From Spirilliplanes yamanashiensis (GTDB lineage: Bacteria; Actinomycetota; Actinomycetes; Mycobacteriales; Micromonosporaceae): a DNA stretch of 64,000 nt. Made by a program: the position numbers and the translations under genes. Shown piece after piece: positions 1 through 7,474 of this stretch (positions are counted from its first letter, which is position 1; each line of letters opens with the position of its first letter). Location: the NCBI RefSeq assembly GCF_016863475.1, contig NZ_BOOY01000026.1, positions 1-64,000 on the forward strand. Reading direction: 5' to 3'. The notes beneath the pieces are model-generated. The model had not been told where the DNA came from and did no database searches. It saw only the letters and a list, made by a program, of their open reading frames with translations.

Positions 1-39
1 CCCGCCGCGCCACGGGGGCGGGGCGGGCGCCGGGCGGCG

Positions 40-1125
40 TCAGGCCGGGGCGTGCGCGAGGCGGCGGCGGTTCGCCGACGCCGTGGCCAGGCGCTCCAGC
101 ACGCCGACCGTGGGCTCCCAGCCCATGCAGGCGTCCGTGACCGACTGGCCGTAGGTCAGCTCGCGGGTCGGGTCGATGTTCTGCCGGCCCGGCACGAGGA
201 ACGACTCCAGCATCAGCCCGGCGATGCCGCGCTGGCCCGCCTCGATCTGGGCCGCCACGTCGTCGGCCACGTGCGGCTGGCGCAGGTGGTCCTTGTTGCT
301 GTTGCCGTGCGAGCAGTCGATGACCAGGCGCTCGGGCAGGCCCGCCTTGCGCAGCAGCTCCAGCGACGCGGCGACGTCCTCGGCGCTGTAGTTCGGGCGG
401 CCGTCGCCGCCGCGCAGGACGAGGTGGCAGTCGGCGTTGCCGCGGGTGTGCAGGATCGCCGGGGTGCCGGAGAAGTCGATGCCGGGGAAGACGTGCGGCA
501 CGCCGGCGGCGTTGATGGCGTCGATGGCGGTGGAGATGCTGCCGTCCGGGCGGTTCTTCATGCCGATCGGCATCGACAGGCCCGACGAGAGCTGACGGTG
601 CACCTGCGACTCGACGGTGCGGGCGCCGATCGCGCCCCACGCGACGGTGTCGGCGATGTACTGCGGGGTGATCGGGTCGAGGAACTCCACGCCGACGGGC
701 AGGCCGCGGCCGACGACCTCCAGCAGCAGCTGGCGGGCGGTGCGCAGGCCGGTGCTGACGTCGCCGGACCCGTCGAGGGCCGGGTCGTTGATGAGACCCT
801 TCCAGCCGACGGTGGAGCGGGGCTTCTCGAAGTACACCCGCATGACGACCAGCAGGTCGTCGCTGAGCCGCTCGGCCTCCACCTTCAGGCGGTCGGCGTA
901 CTCGGCGGCGGCGGCGGGGTCGTGCACCGAGCAGGGGCCGACGACGACGAGCAGCCGCTCGTCGGTGCCGTCGAGCACGTCGGCCACGGCGCGGCGGCCC
1001 GACAGCACGGTCGCGGACAGGTCGGGAGTCAGCGGCAGCTCGTGGTGCAGCAGCGCCGGGCTCATCAGCGGCACGATCTTGTCGATCCGCTGGTCGCGGA
1101 CCTGATGCGCGTCGGGACTGGTCAC
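40..1125 (-). CDS. 3-deoxy-7-phosphoheptulonate (DAHP) synthase, class I
   Basis: This enzyme condenses phosphoenolpyruvate with erythrose 4-phosphate, the first step of the shikimate pathway, in the cytoplasm. The 361-residue product has class I (AroF/G/H-type) hallmarks: VVGPCSVHD near residue 62, a metal- and PEP-binding block with VMRVYFEKPRSTVGWKG, GMKNRPDG, and the C-terminal IDCSHGNSNKDH and GLMLESFL motifs. Length is typical. The GTG start is supported by an AGGAAG ribosome-binding site 6-8 nt upstream. The gene stands alone and is preceded by a candidate aromatic-amino-acid leader peptide and a strong hairpin, so transcription attenuation is likely. Which AroF/G/H isozyme it corresponds to cannot be told by eye. 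Confidence 0.95.
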   Translation of the reverse strand: MTSPDAHQVRDQRIDKIVPLMSPALLHHELPLTPDLSATVLSGRRAVADVLDGTDERLLVVVGPCSVHDPAAAAEYADRLKVEAERLSDDLLVVMRVYFEKPRSTVGWKGLINDPALDGSGDVSTGLRTARQLLLEVVGRGLPVGVEFLDPITPQYIADTVAWGAIGARTVESQVHRQLSSGLSMPIGMKNRPDGSISTAIDAINAAGVPHVFPGIDFSGTPAILHTRGNADCHLVLRGGDGRPNYSAEDVAASLELLRKAGLPERLVIDCSHGNSNKDHLRQPHVADDVAAQIEAGQRGIAGLMLESFLVPGRQNIDPTRELTYGQSVTDACMGWEPTVGVLERLATASANRRRLAHAPA

Positions 1126-1180
1126 GGTGGGGCTCTTCCTTCCGCCGGCGTCGCGAGCCGGCTGCTCGGAACATACGAAA

Positions 1181-1204
1181 GGGCAGCGAGAAGGCTCGCT
1201 GCCC
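1181..1204 (-). terminator. Candidate attenuator terminator upstream of DAHP synthase
   Basis: On the reverse strand a perfect 10-bp stem (GGGCAGCGAG with CTCGCTGCCC) and a 4-nt loop are followed by TTTCGTATGTT. It sits between the leader peptide stop (1235) and the DAHP synthase start (1125), where an intrinsic terminator would cut off the structural gene. An upstream hairpin pairs 1263-1272 (inside the leader-peptide codons) with 1207-1216 over 10 bp and ends 2 nt before this stem. The competing antiterminator fold is not clear by eye. Confidence 0.7.
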
Positions 1205-1234
1205 TGGGCCGGCTTCGCTGGCGGTCGTCTCAGC

Positions 1235-1300
1235 TCATGGCGTCATGGCCGAGGCGCCGGCGGAAGCCGGCCTCGTAAACCACGAATACCAACGAGTCAC
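1235..1300 (-). CDS. Aromatic-amino-acid leader peptide of DAHP synthase
   Basis: This is a 21-codon ORF starting at GTG, reading MTRWYSWFTRPASAGASAMTP. Codons 4-8 are Trp-Tyr-Ser-Trp-Phe, so three of the rarest residues and all three aromatic amino acids lie together. The Tyr and Phe codons are TAT and TTT, both unusual in this GC-rich genome. A TAGGGT hexamer ends 7 nt before the GTG, as at many leaderless genes in this window. The peptide is followed by a hairpin and a terminator-like stem before the DAHP synthase gene. Ribosome stalling at these codons when aromatic amino acids are scarce would be expected to favour read-through. This is inference by analogy with trp leaders of actinomycetes and enterobacteria. 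Confidence 0.75.
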   Translation of the reverse strand: MTRWYSWFTRPASAGASAMTP

Positions 1301-1307
1301 GATCGAC

Positions 1308-1313
1308 ACCCTA
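1308..1313 (-). promoter_or_regulatory. -10 element of leaderless DAHP-synthase leader transcript
   Basis: TAGGGT on the reverse strand lies 7 nt upstream of the leader-peptide GTG. The -35 region (TTCCGC at 1336-1331, 17-bp spacer) is weak. Confidence 0.5.
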
Positions 1314-1389
1314 ACCCGCCGGGCGCCCCGGCGGAAGCGATTCGTGGTGGCCGACACCCGACCGCGGATCGGGCCGAACGGGGGCGAAC

Positions 1390-2916
1390 CTACGCGGACG
1401 GGGCGGGCGCCGGCAGGCGGACGGCGAACGCGGTGCGCCCCGGTCCACTGTCGACGGTGACCTCGCCGCGGTGGGCGGCCACCACCGCGGCGACGATCGC
1501 CAGGCCGAGGCCGGTGCTGCCGGCCGCCCGCGAGCGGGAGCTGTCGCCCCGGGCGAAGCGCTCGAAGACGTGCGGCAGCAGGTCCGGCGGGATGCCGGGG
1601 CCGGCGTCGGTGACGCGCAGCACGGCGTGGCCGTCGTCGCGGGCGACGCCGACGGTGACCGTGGTGCCCTCCGGGGTGTGGGTGCGGGCGTTCGCCAGCA
1701 GGTTCGCCAGCACCTGGTGCAGGCGGGCGGCGTCGCCGGTGACGGTCACCGGCTCCGCGGGCAGGTCGAGCCGCCAGTCGTGGCGGGGGCCGGCGGCGTG
1801 CGCGTCGCTGACCGCGTCCACGACCAGCGCGGTGAGGTCGACGGGCTCGTGGGCGAGCGGGCGGCCCGCGTCGAGCCGGGCCAGCAGCAGCAGGTCCTCG
1901 ACCAGGGTGGTCATCCGCTGCGCCTCGCTCTCGACGCGGCGCAGGACGTGCGCTACCTCGTCGGGCACGGGCGTGCGGCTGCGGCGGCTCAGTTCGGCGT
2001 ACCCGCGGATGGCCGCCAGCGGGGTGCGCAGCTCGTGGCTCGCGTCGGCGACGAACTGGCGGACCTGCATCTCGCTGGCGTGCCGGGCCTCGAGGGCGTT
2101 GCCGACGTGGTCGAGCATCCGGTTGAGGGCGGCGCCGACCTGGCCGACCTCGGTGCGCGGGTCGGTGTCGGCCTCGGGGACCCGGTCGGTCAGCTCGGGC
2201 ACGCCGCGGGTCAGCGTCAGCTCGGAGACCCGGCTCGCGGTGGCGGCGACCCGGTCGAGGGGGCGCAGCGTGCGCCGGATGATGACGGCGCCGGCCGCGC
2301 CGGCCGCCACCAGCATGAGCAGCAGGACGCCGCCGACGACCCCGGCGACGAGCAGCATGGTCCGGTTCGCCTCGGCCAGCGGCAGGCCGGTGACGACGAC
2401 GGAGCCGTCGCTCATCGCGGTGGCGGTGAGCCGGTAGTCGCCGAACTCGTCGCCGAGGTGCCGGTTGTGGGACGCGCCGTCGCGCGGCACCGCGGCGAGG
2501 ACGGCCAGGGCGTCCGCGGGCAGCGTCTCGAACTCGCGGGTGAACGTCGCGTCCTGCTCCTTGACGACGCCGCCGTCGGACCGGGCGCCGAGCAGCACCA
2601 TCACGGTGTCCTCGGGCTGGCCGGGCGCGGGCCCGCCGCCGCCACCGGGGCGCGGGGAGCCGGCCGGGCGCCCCTGCCGGTTGCCGGGCGGCCCGGGGTC
2701 GTAGCCGAAGGTGTACTGCGCGCGGCGGCTCGCCTCGGTCAGCTCGTTGTCGACCTGGTGGTGCAGGGCGTCGCGCAGGACGACCTCGGTGGTGGCGCCG
2801 ACGACCAGGCCCAGCACGGTCAGCAGCCCGATCATGAGGGCGATCAGCCGGGTCCGCAGCGGCCGGAGCCGCGCCGTCCACGGCCCCGGCGGCTCAGTCG
2901 GCGGGCTTGAGGACAT
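1390..2916 (-). CDS. Sensor histidine kinase (HAMP, HisKA, HATPase_c)
   Basis: This membrane sensor kinase of 508 residues is the partner of the OmpR-type regulator encoded just upstream. A first transmembrane helix lies at about residues 22-42, followed by an extracytoplasmic region with a Gly/Pro-rich stretch (about 72-102). A second helix is at about 186-214, followed by HAMP. The phosphoacceptor is His294 in DASHELRTPL, followed by an ATPase domain ending with the GSTGLGLAIV box. The start overlaps the regulator stop by 23 nt, so the two are co-transcribed and probably coupled. The ligand is unknown. The Tcr/Mtr-like architecture is common in actinomycetes, so no gene symbol is given. Confidence 0.93.
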   Translation of the reverse strand: MSSSPPTEPPGPWTARLRPLRTRLIALMIGLLTVLGLVVGATTEVVLRDALHHQVDNELTEASRRAQYTFGYDPGPPGNRQGRPAGSPRPGGGGGPAPGQPEDTVMVLLGARSDGGVVKEQDATFTREFETLPADALAVLAAVPRDGASHNRHLGDEFGDYRLTATAMSDGSVVVTGLPLAEANRTMLLVAGVVGGVLLLMLVAAGAAGAVIIRRTLRPLDRVAATASRVSELTLTRGVPELTDRVPEADTDPRTEVGQVGAALNRMLDHVGNALEARHASEMQVRQFVADASHELRTPLAAIRGYAELSRRSRTPVPDEVAHVLRRVESEAQRMTTLVEDLLLLARLDAGRPLAHEPVDLTALVVDAVSDAHAAGPRHDWRLDLPAEPVTVTGDAARLHQVLANLLANARTHTPEGTTVTVGVARDDGHAVLRVTDAGPGIPPDLLPHVFERFARGDSSRSRAAGSTGLGLAIVAAVVAAHRGEVTVDSGPGRTAFAVRLPAPAPSA

Positions 2917-3631
2917 ACCCGGCCCCGCGCATCGTGTGGATCATCGGCGTCCGGCCGGCGTCGATCTTCTTGCGCAGGTAGGAGATGTACAGCTCGACGA
3001 CGTTGGCCTGCCCGCCGAAGTCGTAGTTCCACACCCGGTCGAGGATCTGGCTCTTGGACAGCACCCGGCGCGGGTTGCGCATGAGGTAGCGCAGCAGCTC
3101 GAACTCGGTGGCGGTGAGGGACACCTCGGTGCCGCCGCGGCGCACCTCGTGGCTGTCCTCGTCGAGGGTGAGGTCGCCGACGACGAGCAGCGACTCGGTG
3201 CGCAGCGGGGAGTGCCCGGCGCGGCGCATGAGCCCGCGCAGCCGGGCGACGACCTCCTCCAGGCTGAACGGCTTCGTCACGTAGTCGTCGCCGCCGGCGG
3301 TGAGGCCGGTGATCCGGTCCTCCACGGAGTCCCTGGCGGTGAGGAACAGCACGGGCACGTCGGGGGCCTCGCCGCGCAGCCGGCGCAGCACCTCCAGGCC
3401 GTCGATGTCGGGCAGCATGATGTCGAGGACGACGGCGTCGGGGCGGAACTCGCGCGCGGTGCGCACGGCGGTCTGGCCGTCGCCGGCGCTGCGCACCTCC
3501 CAGCCCTCGTAGCGCAGGGCCATCGCGAGCAGCTCGGCGAGCGTGGGCTCGTCGTCGACCACCAGCACCCGGACCGGGCCGCCGTCGGGCCGGCGCAGGT
3601 CGCCGCGGGGGTCCGTGTTCGCCATCGTCAT
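2894..3631 (-). CDS. OmpR-family response regulator
   Basis: This DNA-binding regulator of 245 residues has a receiver domain (acidic pocket DDE at about 26-28, phosphoacceptor Asp70 in AVVLDIMLP, Lys120 in YVTKPF) and a C-terminal winged helix ending in YLRKKID and TMRGAGYVL. It is the first gene of a two-gene unit with the downstream histidine kinase. Two in-frame ATG codons compete for the start. An AGGA lies 8 nt before the second (3625), so translation may begin there rather than at 3631. Targets cannot be read from the window. Confidence 0.94.
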   Translation of the reverse strand: MTMANTDPRGDLRRPDGGPVRVLVVDDEPTLAELLAMALRYEGWEVRSAGDGQTAVRTAREFRPDAVVLDIMLPDIDGLEVLRRLRGEAPDVPVLFLTARDSVEDRITGLTAGGDDYVTKPFSLEEVVARLRGLMRRAGHSPLRTESLLVVGDLTLDEDSHEVRRGGTEVSLTATEFELLRYLMRNPRRVLSKSQILDRVWNYDFGGQANVVELYISYLRKKIDAGRTPMIHTMRGAGYVLKPAD

Positions 3632-3697
3632 GGTCCTAGCGTCGGGGCCCGCCCTGTGCCGCGGCTTTCGCGTTCCTGTGTACCACCTGTGCGATCG

Positions 3698-5860
3698 TCA
3701 GCGGCCGGTGTCGACGAGGGCGTCGCGGAACGCGTCGGCGCCCTGCTTGAGCCGGGACGTGTAGTGCACGCGCTGCCAGCGGTCCCAGCGCACCTGCCCG
3801 ACGGGCTGGTCGGTGCCGGTCGCCGAGGCGGACAGGTCGATGCCGGGGCTGCGGGCCAGGTTGAGCGCGGTGCGGTCGGTCCAGCGCACCGGGCCGGGCA
3901 GGTGCACCTGGTGGTCGGACGGGTCGGCGTACCCGGCGAACGCCCACGGCACCCGCACCACCAGGTCGTCGCCGTCGAGGCGCCACAGGTTGCGGCTGTC
4001 GGCGGCGGGGTCGGCCGGGTCCCAGGACCCGTGGCGCAGCACGCCCGCGTCGAGCAGCTCCAGCGGCAGCCTGCGGCCCGTCGACGGCACGGTGAGGTCG
4101 CGGTTGACGATGAGCTGGAACCGCTGCCACCCCTGCGGGGCCGGGCCGCGCGCGGTGCCGGGCACCACGTAGTCGAGCGGCAGCGGGTCGAGCTCGTCCC
4201 GCAGGTACGCCTGCCCGGTGCGGTTGACCAGGTCGAACGTGAGCGCGGCGTCGGCCCGGGTGTCGCCGGAGGCGGGCGCGGGCAGGCCGGTGAGCTGCGG
4301 CAGCACGTCCAGGCCGACGGTGACCGCGGCGGGCCGCGGCGAGGCCAGCCGCAGCCGCAGGGTCACGAACGCCTCGTCGACCTTCGCGGTCGCGGCCCGC
4401 ACCGGCCACCGGTCGCCGTCGGCGAGCACCGTCGACGGCCCGGTCTCGGGCAGCCCGGCGGCGTCGAGCGCGACGAGCCCGAAGTGCTGCTCGTTGGTGA
4501 GCACGTCGTGCCAGAGCTGGCGGCGCTCGCCGTCCTGGTGCTCGACGGTGTTCCAGGTGAACTTGAACCACTCGTCGGTCCAGGCGAAGACGAACCCGGC
4601 GGACAGGCCGACGTCGCGGATGAGCCGCAGCAGCTCGGCGTCGATGCGCATCGCGTCGCGCTCGGCGTGGTCGCCCTGCGAGCGGCCGAGCGGCGCGTTG
4701 TGCGCGCTGCCGATCGACGACGGCACCCCGAACTCGGTGATCAGCACCGGGGTGTCGCCGTGGTGGCGCTTGAGGGCGGCCAGGTAGCCCGCGTACGGGT
4801 CGGGGCGGCCGTTGTGGCGGTAGCTCTGCAGGGCGGGCTCGTGCCGCTGGAAGTCCGGGTAGTACGGGTACGCGTGGTAGCTGGCGAAGGTGCCCGCCGG
4901 CCACGCCGCCGTGGGCACGACGTGGTTGGCGTCCACGCCGACGAGGTCCTCCGACGACAGCGGCTCGTCGGGGTGCCGCAGCGGGTCGGTGGTGGGCCAG
5001 TTGACGAACGCGATCGGCGCGCCGCGGTCCCGCCCCGCCTCCAGCTCGGCCAGCTCGTCCATGCGGGCGGCGAGCCAGCGCTCGGTGGGGGTGGCGTCGG
5101 GCGTGGCGCCGAAGTAGGCGCCCGCGTACTGCGGCTGCCGGCGGTTCTTCCGGTCGGACGCGGCGGTGCCGGCGGGGTCCCACTCGACGCCGACGATCCA
5201 CCCGGCCAGCCACGGGGTGACGTCGGCGTCCCAGGTGCCGCCGGCCCGGCCCCGGGCGGGGCGGCGCACCAGGTCGCCGGTGACGGCGGCGGAGGCGTCG
5301 CGCAGCTCGGCGCTGAACGCGCGGGTCACCCCGTCGTCGTAGAGGTCGCCCTTGGCGGCGTACGACTCGTCGGGCAGGTAGACGCCCTGGACCAGGTAGA
5401 TCGGCCGGTCCGGGTGGTCGTCGTTGAAGTCGCGCAGCTCCTGGTAGAAGGCGGGCGGGTGGATCGTGTAGACGCGCACGACCCGGACGCCGAGCCAGCC
5501 CATGGCGGCGAACCAGTCGCGGTAGTCCTCGGCGGTGATGGCCAGCTCGCCGGGCTGGTGGCCGGGCGTGGTGCTGCCGAGGTTGACGCCGGGCAGGAAG
5601 GTGCGGTCGCCGCCGGCGGTGTGCAGCCGGAACTGCCCGCCGCCCGAGGTGGCGACGGCGGTCAGGCCGTCGGTGACGACCGGGCGCGGCGCCCAGGAGC
5701 TGGCGGTGGGCGGGGCGGGCAGGTCGCGGACGCCCGCGATGACGGTGTCCGGCTTCGGCACCGGGACGGTGGCGGTGGCGCCCGCCAGGGCCAGGCAGAC
5801 GGCGGCGGTCACCAGGCCCGCCAGGAGGGCCTTGCCGTGTCCGTGCCGCGGCTGCGTCAT
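3698..5860 (-). CDS. Secreted glycoside-hydrolase-like protein (TIM-barrel, clan GH-A type)
   Basis: The predicted exported protein of about 720 residues begins with a signal or anchor segment (GKALLAGLVTAAVCLALAG). The middle resembles a GH5/GH2-like TIM barrel: LGVRVVRVYTIHP, a GVEWD segment and VLITEFGVPSSIG, whose Glu could be the nucleophile. A beta-rich C-terminal part with WDPADPAADSRNLWR follows. The substrate is unknown and I cannot assign a GH family. The start is uncertain: I chose the ATG at 5860, which gives a compact signal peptide, but ATG 5899 and GTG 5953 are in frame and none has a clear ribosome-binding site. The gene is divergent from the TPR gene. Confidence 0.6.
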   Translation of the reverse strand: MTQPRHGHGKALLAGLVTAAVCLALAGATATVPVPKPDTVIAGVRDLPAPPTASSWAPRPVVTDGLTAVATSGGGQFRLHTAGGDRTFLPGVNLGSTTPGHQPGELAITAEDYRDWFAAMGWLGVRVVRVYTIHPPAFYQELRDFNDDHPDRPIYLVQGVYLPDESYAAKGDLYDDGVTRAFSAELRDASAAVTGDLVRRPARGRAGGTWDADVTPWLAGWIVGVEWDPAGTAASDRKNRRQPQYAGAYFGATPDATPTERWLAARMDELAELEAGRDRGAPIAFVNWPTTDPLRHPDEPLSSEDLVGVDANHVVPTAAWPAGTFASYHAYPYYPDFQRHEPALQSYRHNGRPDPYAGYLAALKRHHGDTPVLITEFGVPSSIGSAHNAPLGRSQGDHAERDAMRIDAELLRLIRDVGLSAGFVFAWTDEWFKFTWNTVEHQDGERRQLWHDVLTNEQHFGLVALDAAGLPETGPSTVLADGDRWPVRAATAKVDEAFVTLRLRLASPRPAAVTVGLDVLPQLTGLPAPASGDTRADAALTFDLVNRTGQAYLRDELDPLPLDYVVPGTARGPAPQGWQRFQLIVNRDLTVPSTGRRLPLELLDAGVLRHGSWDPADPAADSRNLWRLDGDDLVVRVPWAFAGYADPSDHQVHLPGPVRWTDRTALNLARSPGIDLSASATGTDQPVGQVRWDRWQRVHYTSRLKQGADAFRDALVDTGR

Positions 5861-6018
5861 CTGCGCCGGGTACGCCAGGTACTCGCCCACACGGCTCATT
5901 CTGCGCGCCGGGGGTTGCCGAACGTGACGAATTGTCAGGATTCTTGGGGGCACGGAACACTCGCCGAACGGCGGGAGTTGTGTCAGCGTTGGTGTCTGAC
6001 TCTTGAGGGGGCGGTCGC

Positions 6019-6396
6019 ATGGATCTTCTCGAGGAGTACCGCCGGGCCACGATGTTCTTCGAGACCGGCGATTCGGCGGGGGCGGCGCGGCTGCTGGAGC
6101 CCATCGTCGAGGCCGAGCCGCACAACATCTCCGTCCGGCAGCTGCTCGCCCGCGCCTACTTCCAGACCGCCCAGCTGGGCCGCGCCGAGGAGCAGCTGCG
6201 CGCGATCATCGCGCACGACCCGTCCGACCACTACGCGCACCACGTGCTGGGCCGCACGCTGGAGCGGGCCGGCCGGTTCGCCGAGGCTCTGCCGCACCTG
6301 CGGCTGGCCGCCGCGATGAAGCAGCACGCCGACTACACCGAGGCGCTGCGCCGGGTCGAGACGTGGGTGGGCCGCTCCGGCGGCCGGTCCTCTTGA
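6019..6396 (+). CDS. Small tetratricopeptide-repeat protein
   Basis: The 125-residue soluble protein consists almost entirely of three TPR-like helical hairpins (for example AARLLEPIVEAEPHNISVRQ and AEEQLRAIIAHDPSDHYAHH), so it is probably a protein-binding scaffold. A strong GAGGGGG ribosome-binding site precedes the ATG. It is followed after 33 nt by the padR gene, but padR appears to have its own promoter. No partner can be named. Confidence 0.85.
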   Translation: MDLLEEYRRATMFFETGDSAGAARLLEPIVEAEPHNISVRQLLARAYFQTAQLGRAEEQLRAIIAHDPSDHYAHHVLGRTLERAGRFAEALPHLRLAAAMKQHADYTEALRRVETWVGRSGGRSS

Positions 6397-6422
6397 CCGC
6401 ATAGTCAGGTCATCTTTATATT
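6393..6422 (+). promoter_or_regulatory. Promoter of padR-like gene (leaderless)
   Basis: TTGACC at 6393-6398, an 18-bp spacer and TATATT at 6417-6422 form one of the best sigma-70 type promoters in the window. The -10 ends 7 nt before the ATG, which leaves no room for a ribosome-binding site. Confidence 0.6.
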
Positions 6423-6429
6423 CGGCGGC

Positions 6430-6771
6430 ATGCCGAAAGCGATGCGGGAGCCGACGTTCTGGATCCTCACCGCGCTCGCGGCCCGCGCCCTGCACGGCTA
6501 CGGCATCATCCGCGACGTCGCCGCCATGTCCGGCGGCGAGGTCGCGCTCCAGGCCGGCACCCTCTACGCCGCGCTCGACCGGCTGGCCGCCGAGGGCCGC
6601 GTCGAGATCGACCGCGAGGAGCAGGTCGACGGCCGCACCCGGCGCTACTACCGCCTCACCACCGACGGCGCCGCCGCGCTCGACGCCGAGACCGAGCGCC
6701 TGCGCCGCAACGTCGCCGCCGCCGTCAGCGCCCGCCGCCTGGGGGTCCACCCCGGCGTCCAGCCCGCCTGA
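6430..6771 (+). CDS. PadR-family transcriptional regulator
   Basis: The 113-residue protein is a winged-helix regulator of the PadR type: LTALAARALHGYGIIRDV, then LQAGTLYAALDRLAAEGRVEID and RRYYRLTTDGAAAL. Members usually repress transporters or detoxification genes and respond to small molecules. It has a TTGACC-N18-TATATT promoter, with the -10 only 7 nt before the ATG, so its mRNA is probably leaderless. No obvious regulated transporter gene adjoins it. Autoregulation is possible. Confidence 0.92.
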   Translation: MPKAMREPTFWILTALAARALHGYGIIRDVAAMSGGEVALQAGTLYAALDRLAAEGRVEIDREEQVDGRTRRYYRLTTDGAAALDAETERLRRNVAAAVSARRLGVHPGVQPA

Positions 6772-6789
6772 CGCGGCCCCGGCCGCCGG

Positions 6790-6795
6790 TAGGCT
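6790..6795 (+). promoter_or_regulatory. -10 element of leaderless Smr gene
   Basis: TAGGCT ends 7 nt before the GTG at 6803, and no Shine-Dalgarno sequence is present. It lies 18 nt after the padR stop, so the Smr gene may be transcribed on its own. Confidence 0.45.
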
Positions 6796-6802
6796 CGTCC
6801 GG

Positions 6803-7081
6803 GTGAAGCTGAAGCTGGACCTGCACGACATCTTCAACCGCGGCCAGGAGATCGACAAGGCGCTGCGCGGCATCATCGACGAGGCCGTCGCCAAGAAGGC
6901 CACGCTGGTCGAGATCATCCCGGGCAAGGGGTCGGGGCAGCTCAAGAAGAAGGTGCTGCGGTTCCTCGACCAGAAGGACGTCAAGGCGCTCTACCACCGG
7001 GTCGAGAAGGACGGCGACAACTGGGGACGGCTGTTCATCCACTTCCGGTGGAACACGTCCACCGGCCGCCGCGGCCGGTGA
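6803..7081 (+). CDS. Stand-alone Smr-domain protein
   Basis: The 92-residue product starts MKLKLDLHDIFNRGQEIDKAL and contains LVEIIPGKGSGQLKKKVLRFL and RLFIHFRWN, the Smr (small MutS-related) fold. Smr domains are nucleases or nucleic-acid-binding modules. The usual LDLHG signature reads LDLHD here, and the GKGSG loop is intact. The start is a GTG behind a TAGGCT hexamer. The true role, nuclease or ribosome-rescue-like, cannot be decided from sequence. Confidence 0.85.
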   Translation: MKLKLDLHDIFNRGQEIDKALRGIIDEAVAKKATLVEIIPGKGSGQLKKKVLRFLDQKDVKALYHRVEKDGDNWGRLFIHFRWNTSTGRRGR

Positions 7082-7082
7082 C

Positions 7083-7418
7083 TCAGGCGCGGGCCGGCTC
7101 CCGGCTCACCGCGGCCGCCACCAGCAGCGCCACGCCCGCCGCCTGCACCGCCGTGAGCACGAAGCCCGCCACCGCCGACAGGTAGCCGAACGACCGGACC
7201 TCCACCACGTCGCTGGTGATCAGGGCCGGGAACGCCACGCTCCACAGCAGGTTCGCCAGCACGCCCGCGCCCAGCACGCCCAGGCCCGCGACGCCGAACG
7301 TGACCGCCCGGCGGGGCAGCGCCGCCCGCCGGGTCGCCAGCAGGACCACGCCCGCCACCAGTACGGCGACGAGCGGCAGGTTGACGACGAGCTGCCCGGC
7401 GAGCATCCCGAACTGCAT
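7083..7418 (-). CDS. Small four-helix membrane protein
   Basis: The 111-residue hydrophobic protein has about four transmembrane segments (LVVNLPLVAVLVAGVVLLA; VTFGVAGLGVLGAGVLANLL; a third around LITSDVV-YLSAVAGFVL; a C-terminal VQAAGVALLVAAAV). The ATG is preceded by AAGGAG at 9-nt spacing, which fixes the start. The stop lies 1 nt beyond the convergent Smr gene. I recognise no family. It lies downstream of the M28 peptidase gene on the same strand and could be co-transcribed with it. Confidence 0.75.
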   Translation of the reverse strand: MQFGMLAGQLVVNLPLVAVLVAGVVLLATRRAALPRRAVTFGVAGLGVLGAGVLANLLWSVAFPALITSDVVEVRSFGYLSAVAGFVLTAVQAAGVALLVAAAVSREPARA

Positions 7419-7474
7419 CACGGCGGTCTCCTTCGCGGTCAGCGGCCGCCCCACCGTAGCGGCCCGGCACCGCC

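Noticed and set aside
2711-6319. 1202-codon plus-strand open frame
   Set aside because: It runs across three real genes on the other strand and into the TPR gene in another frame. Pure GC-composition artefact.
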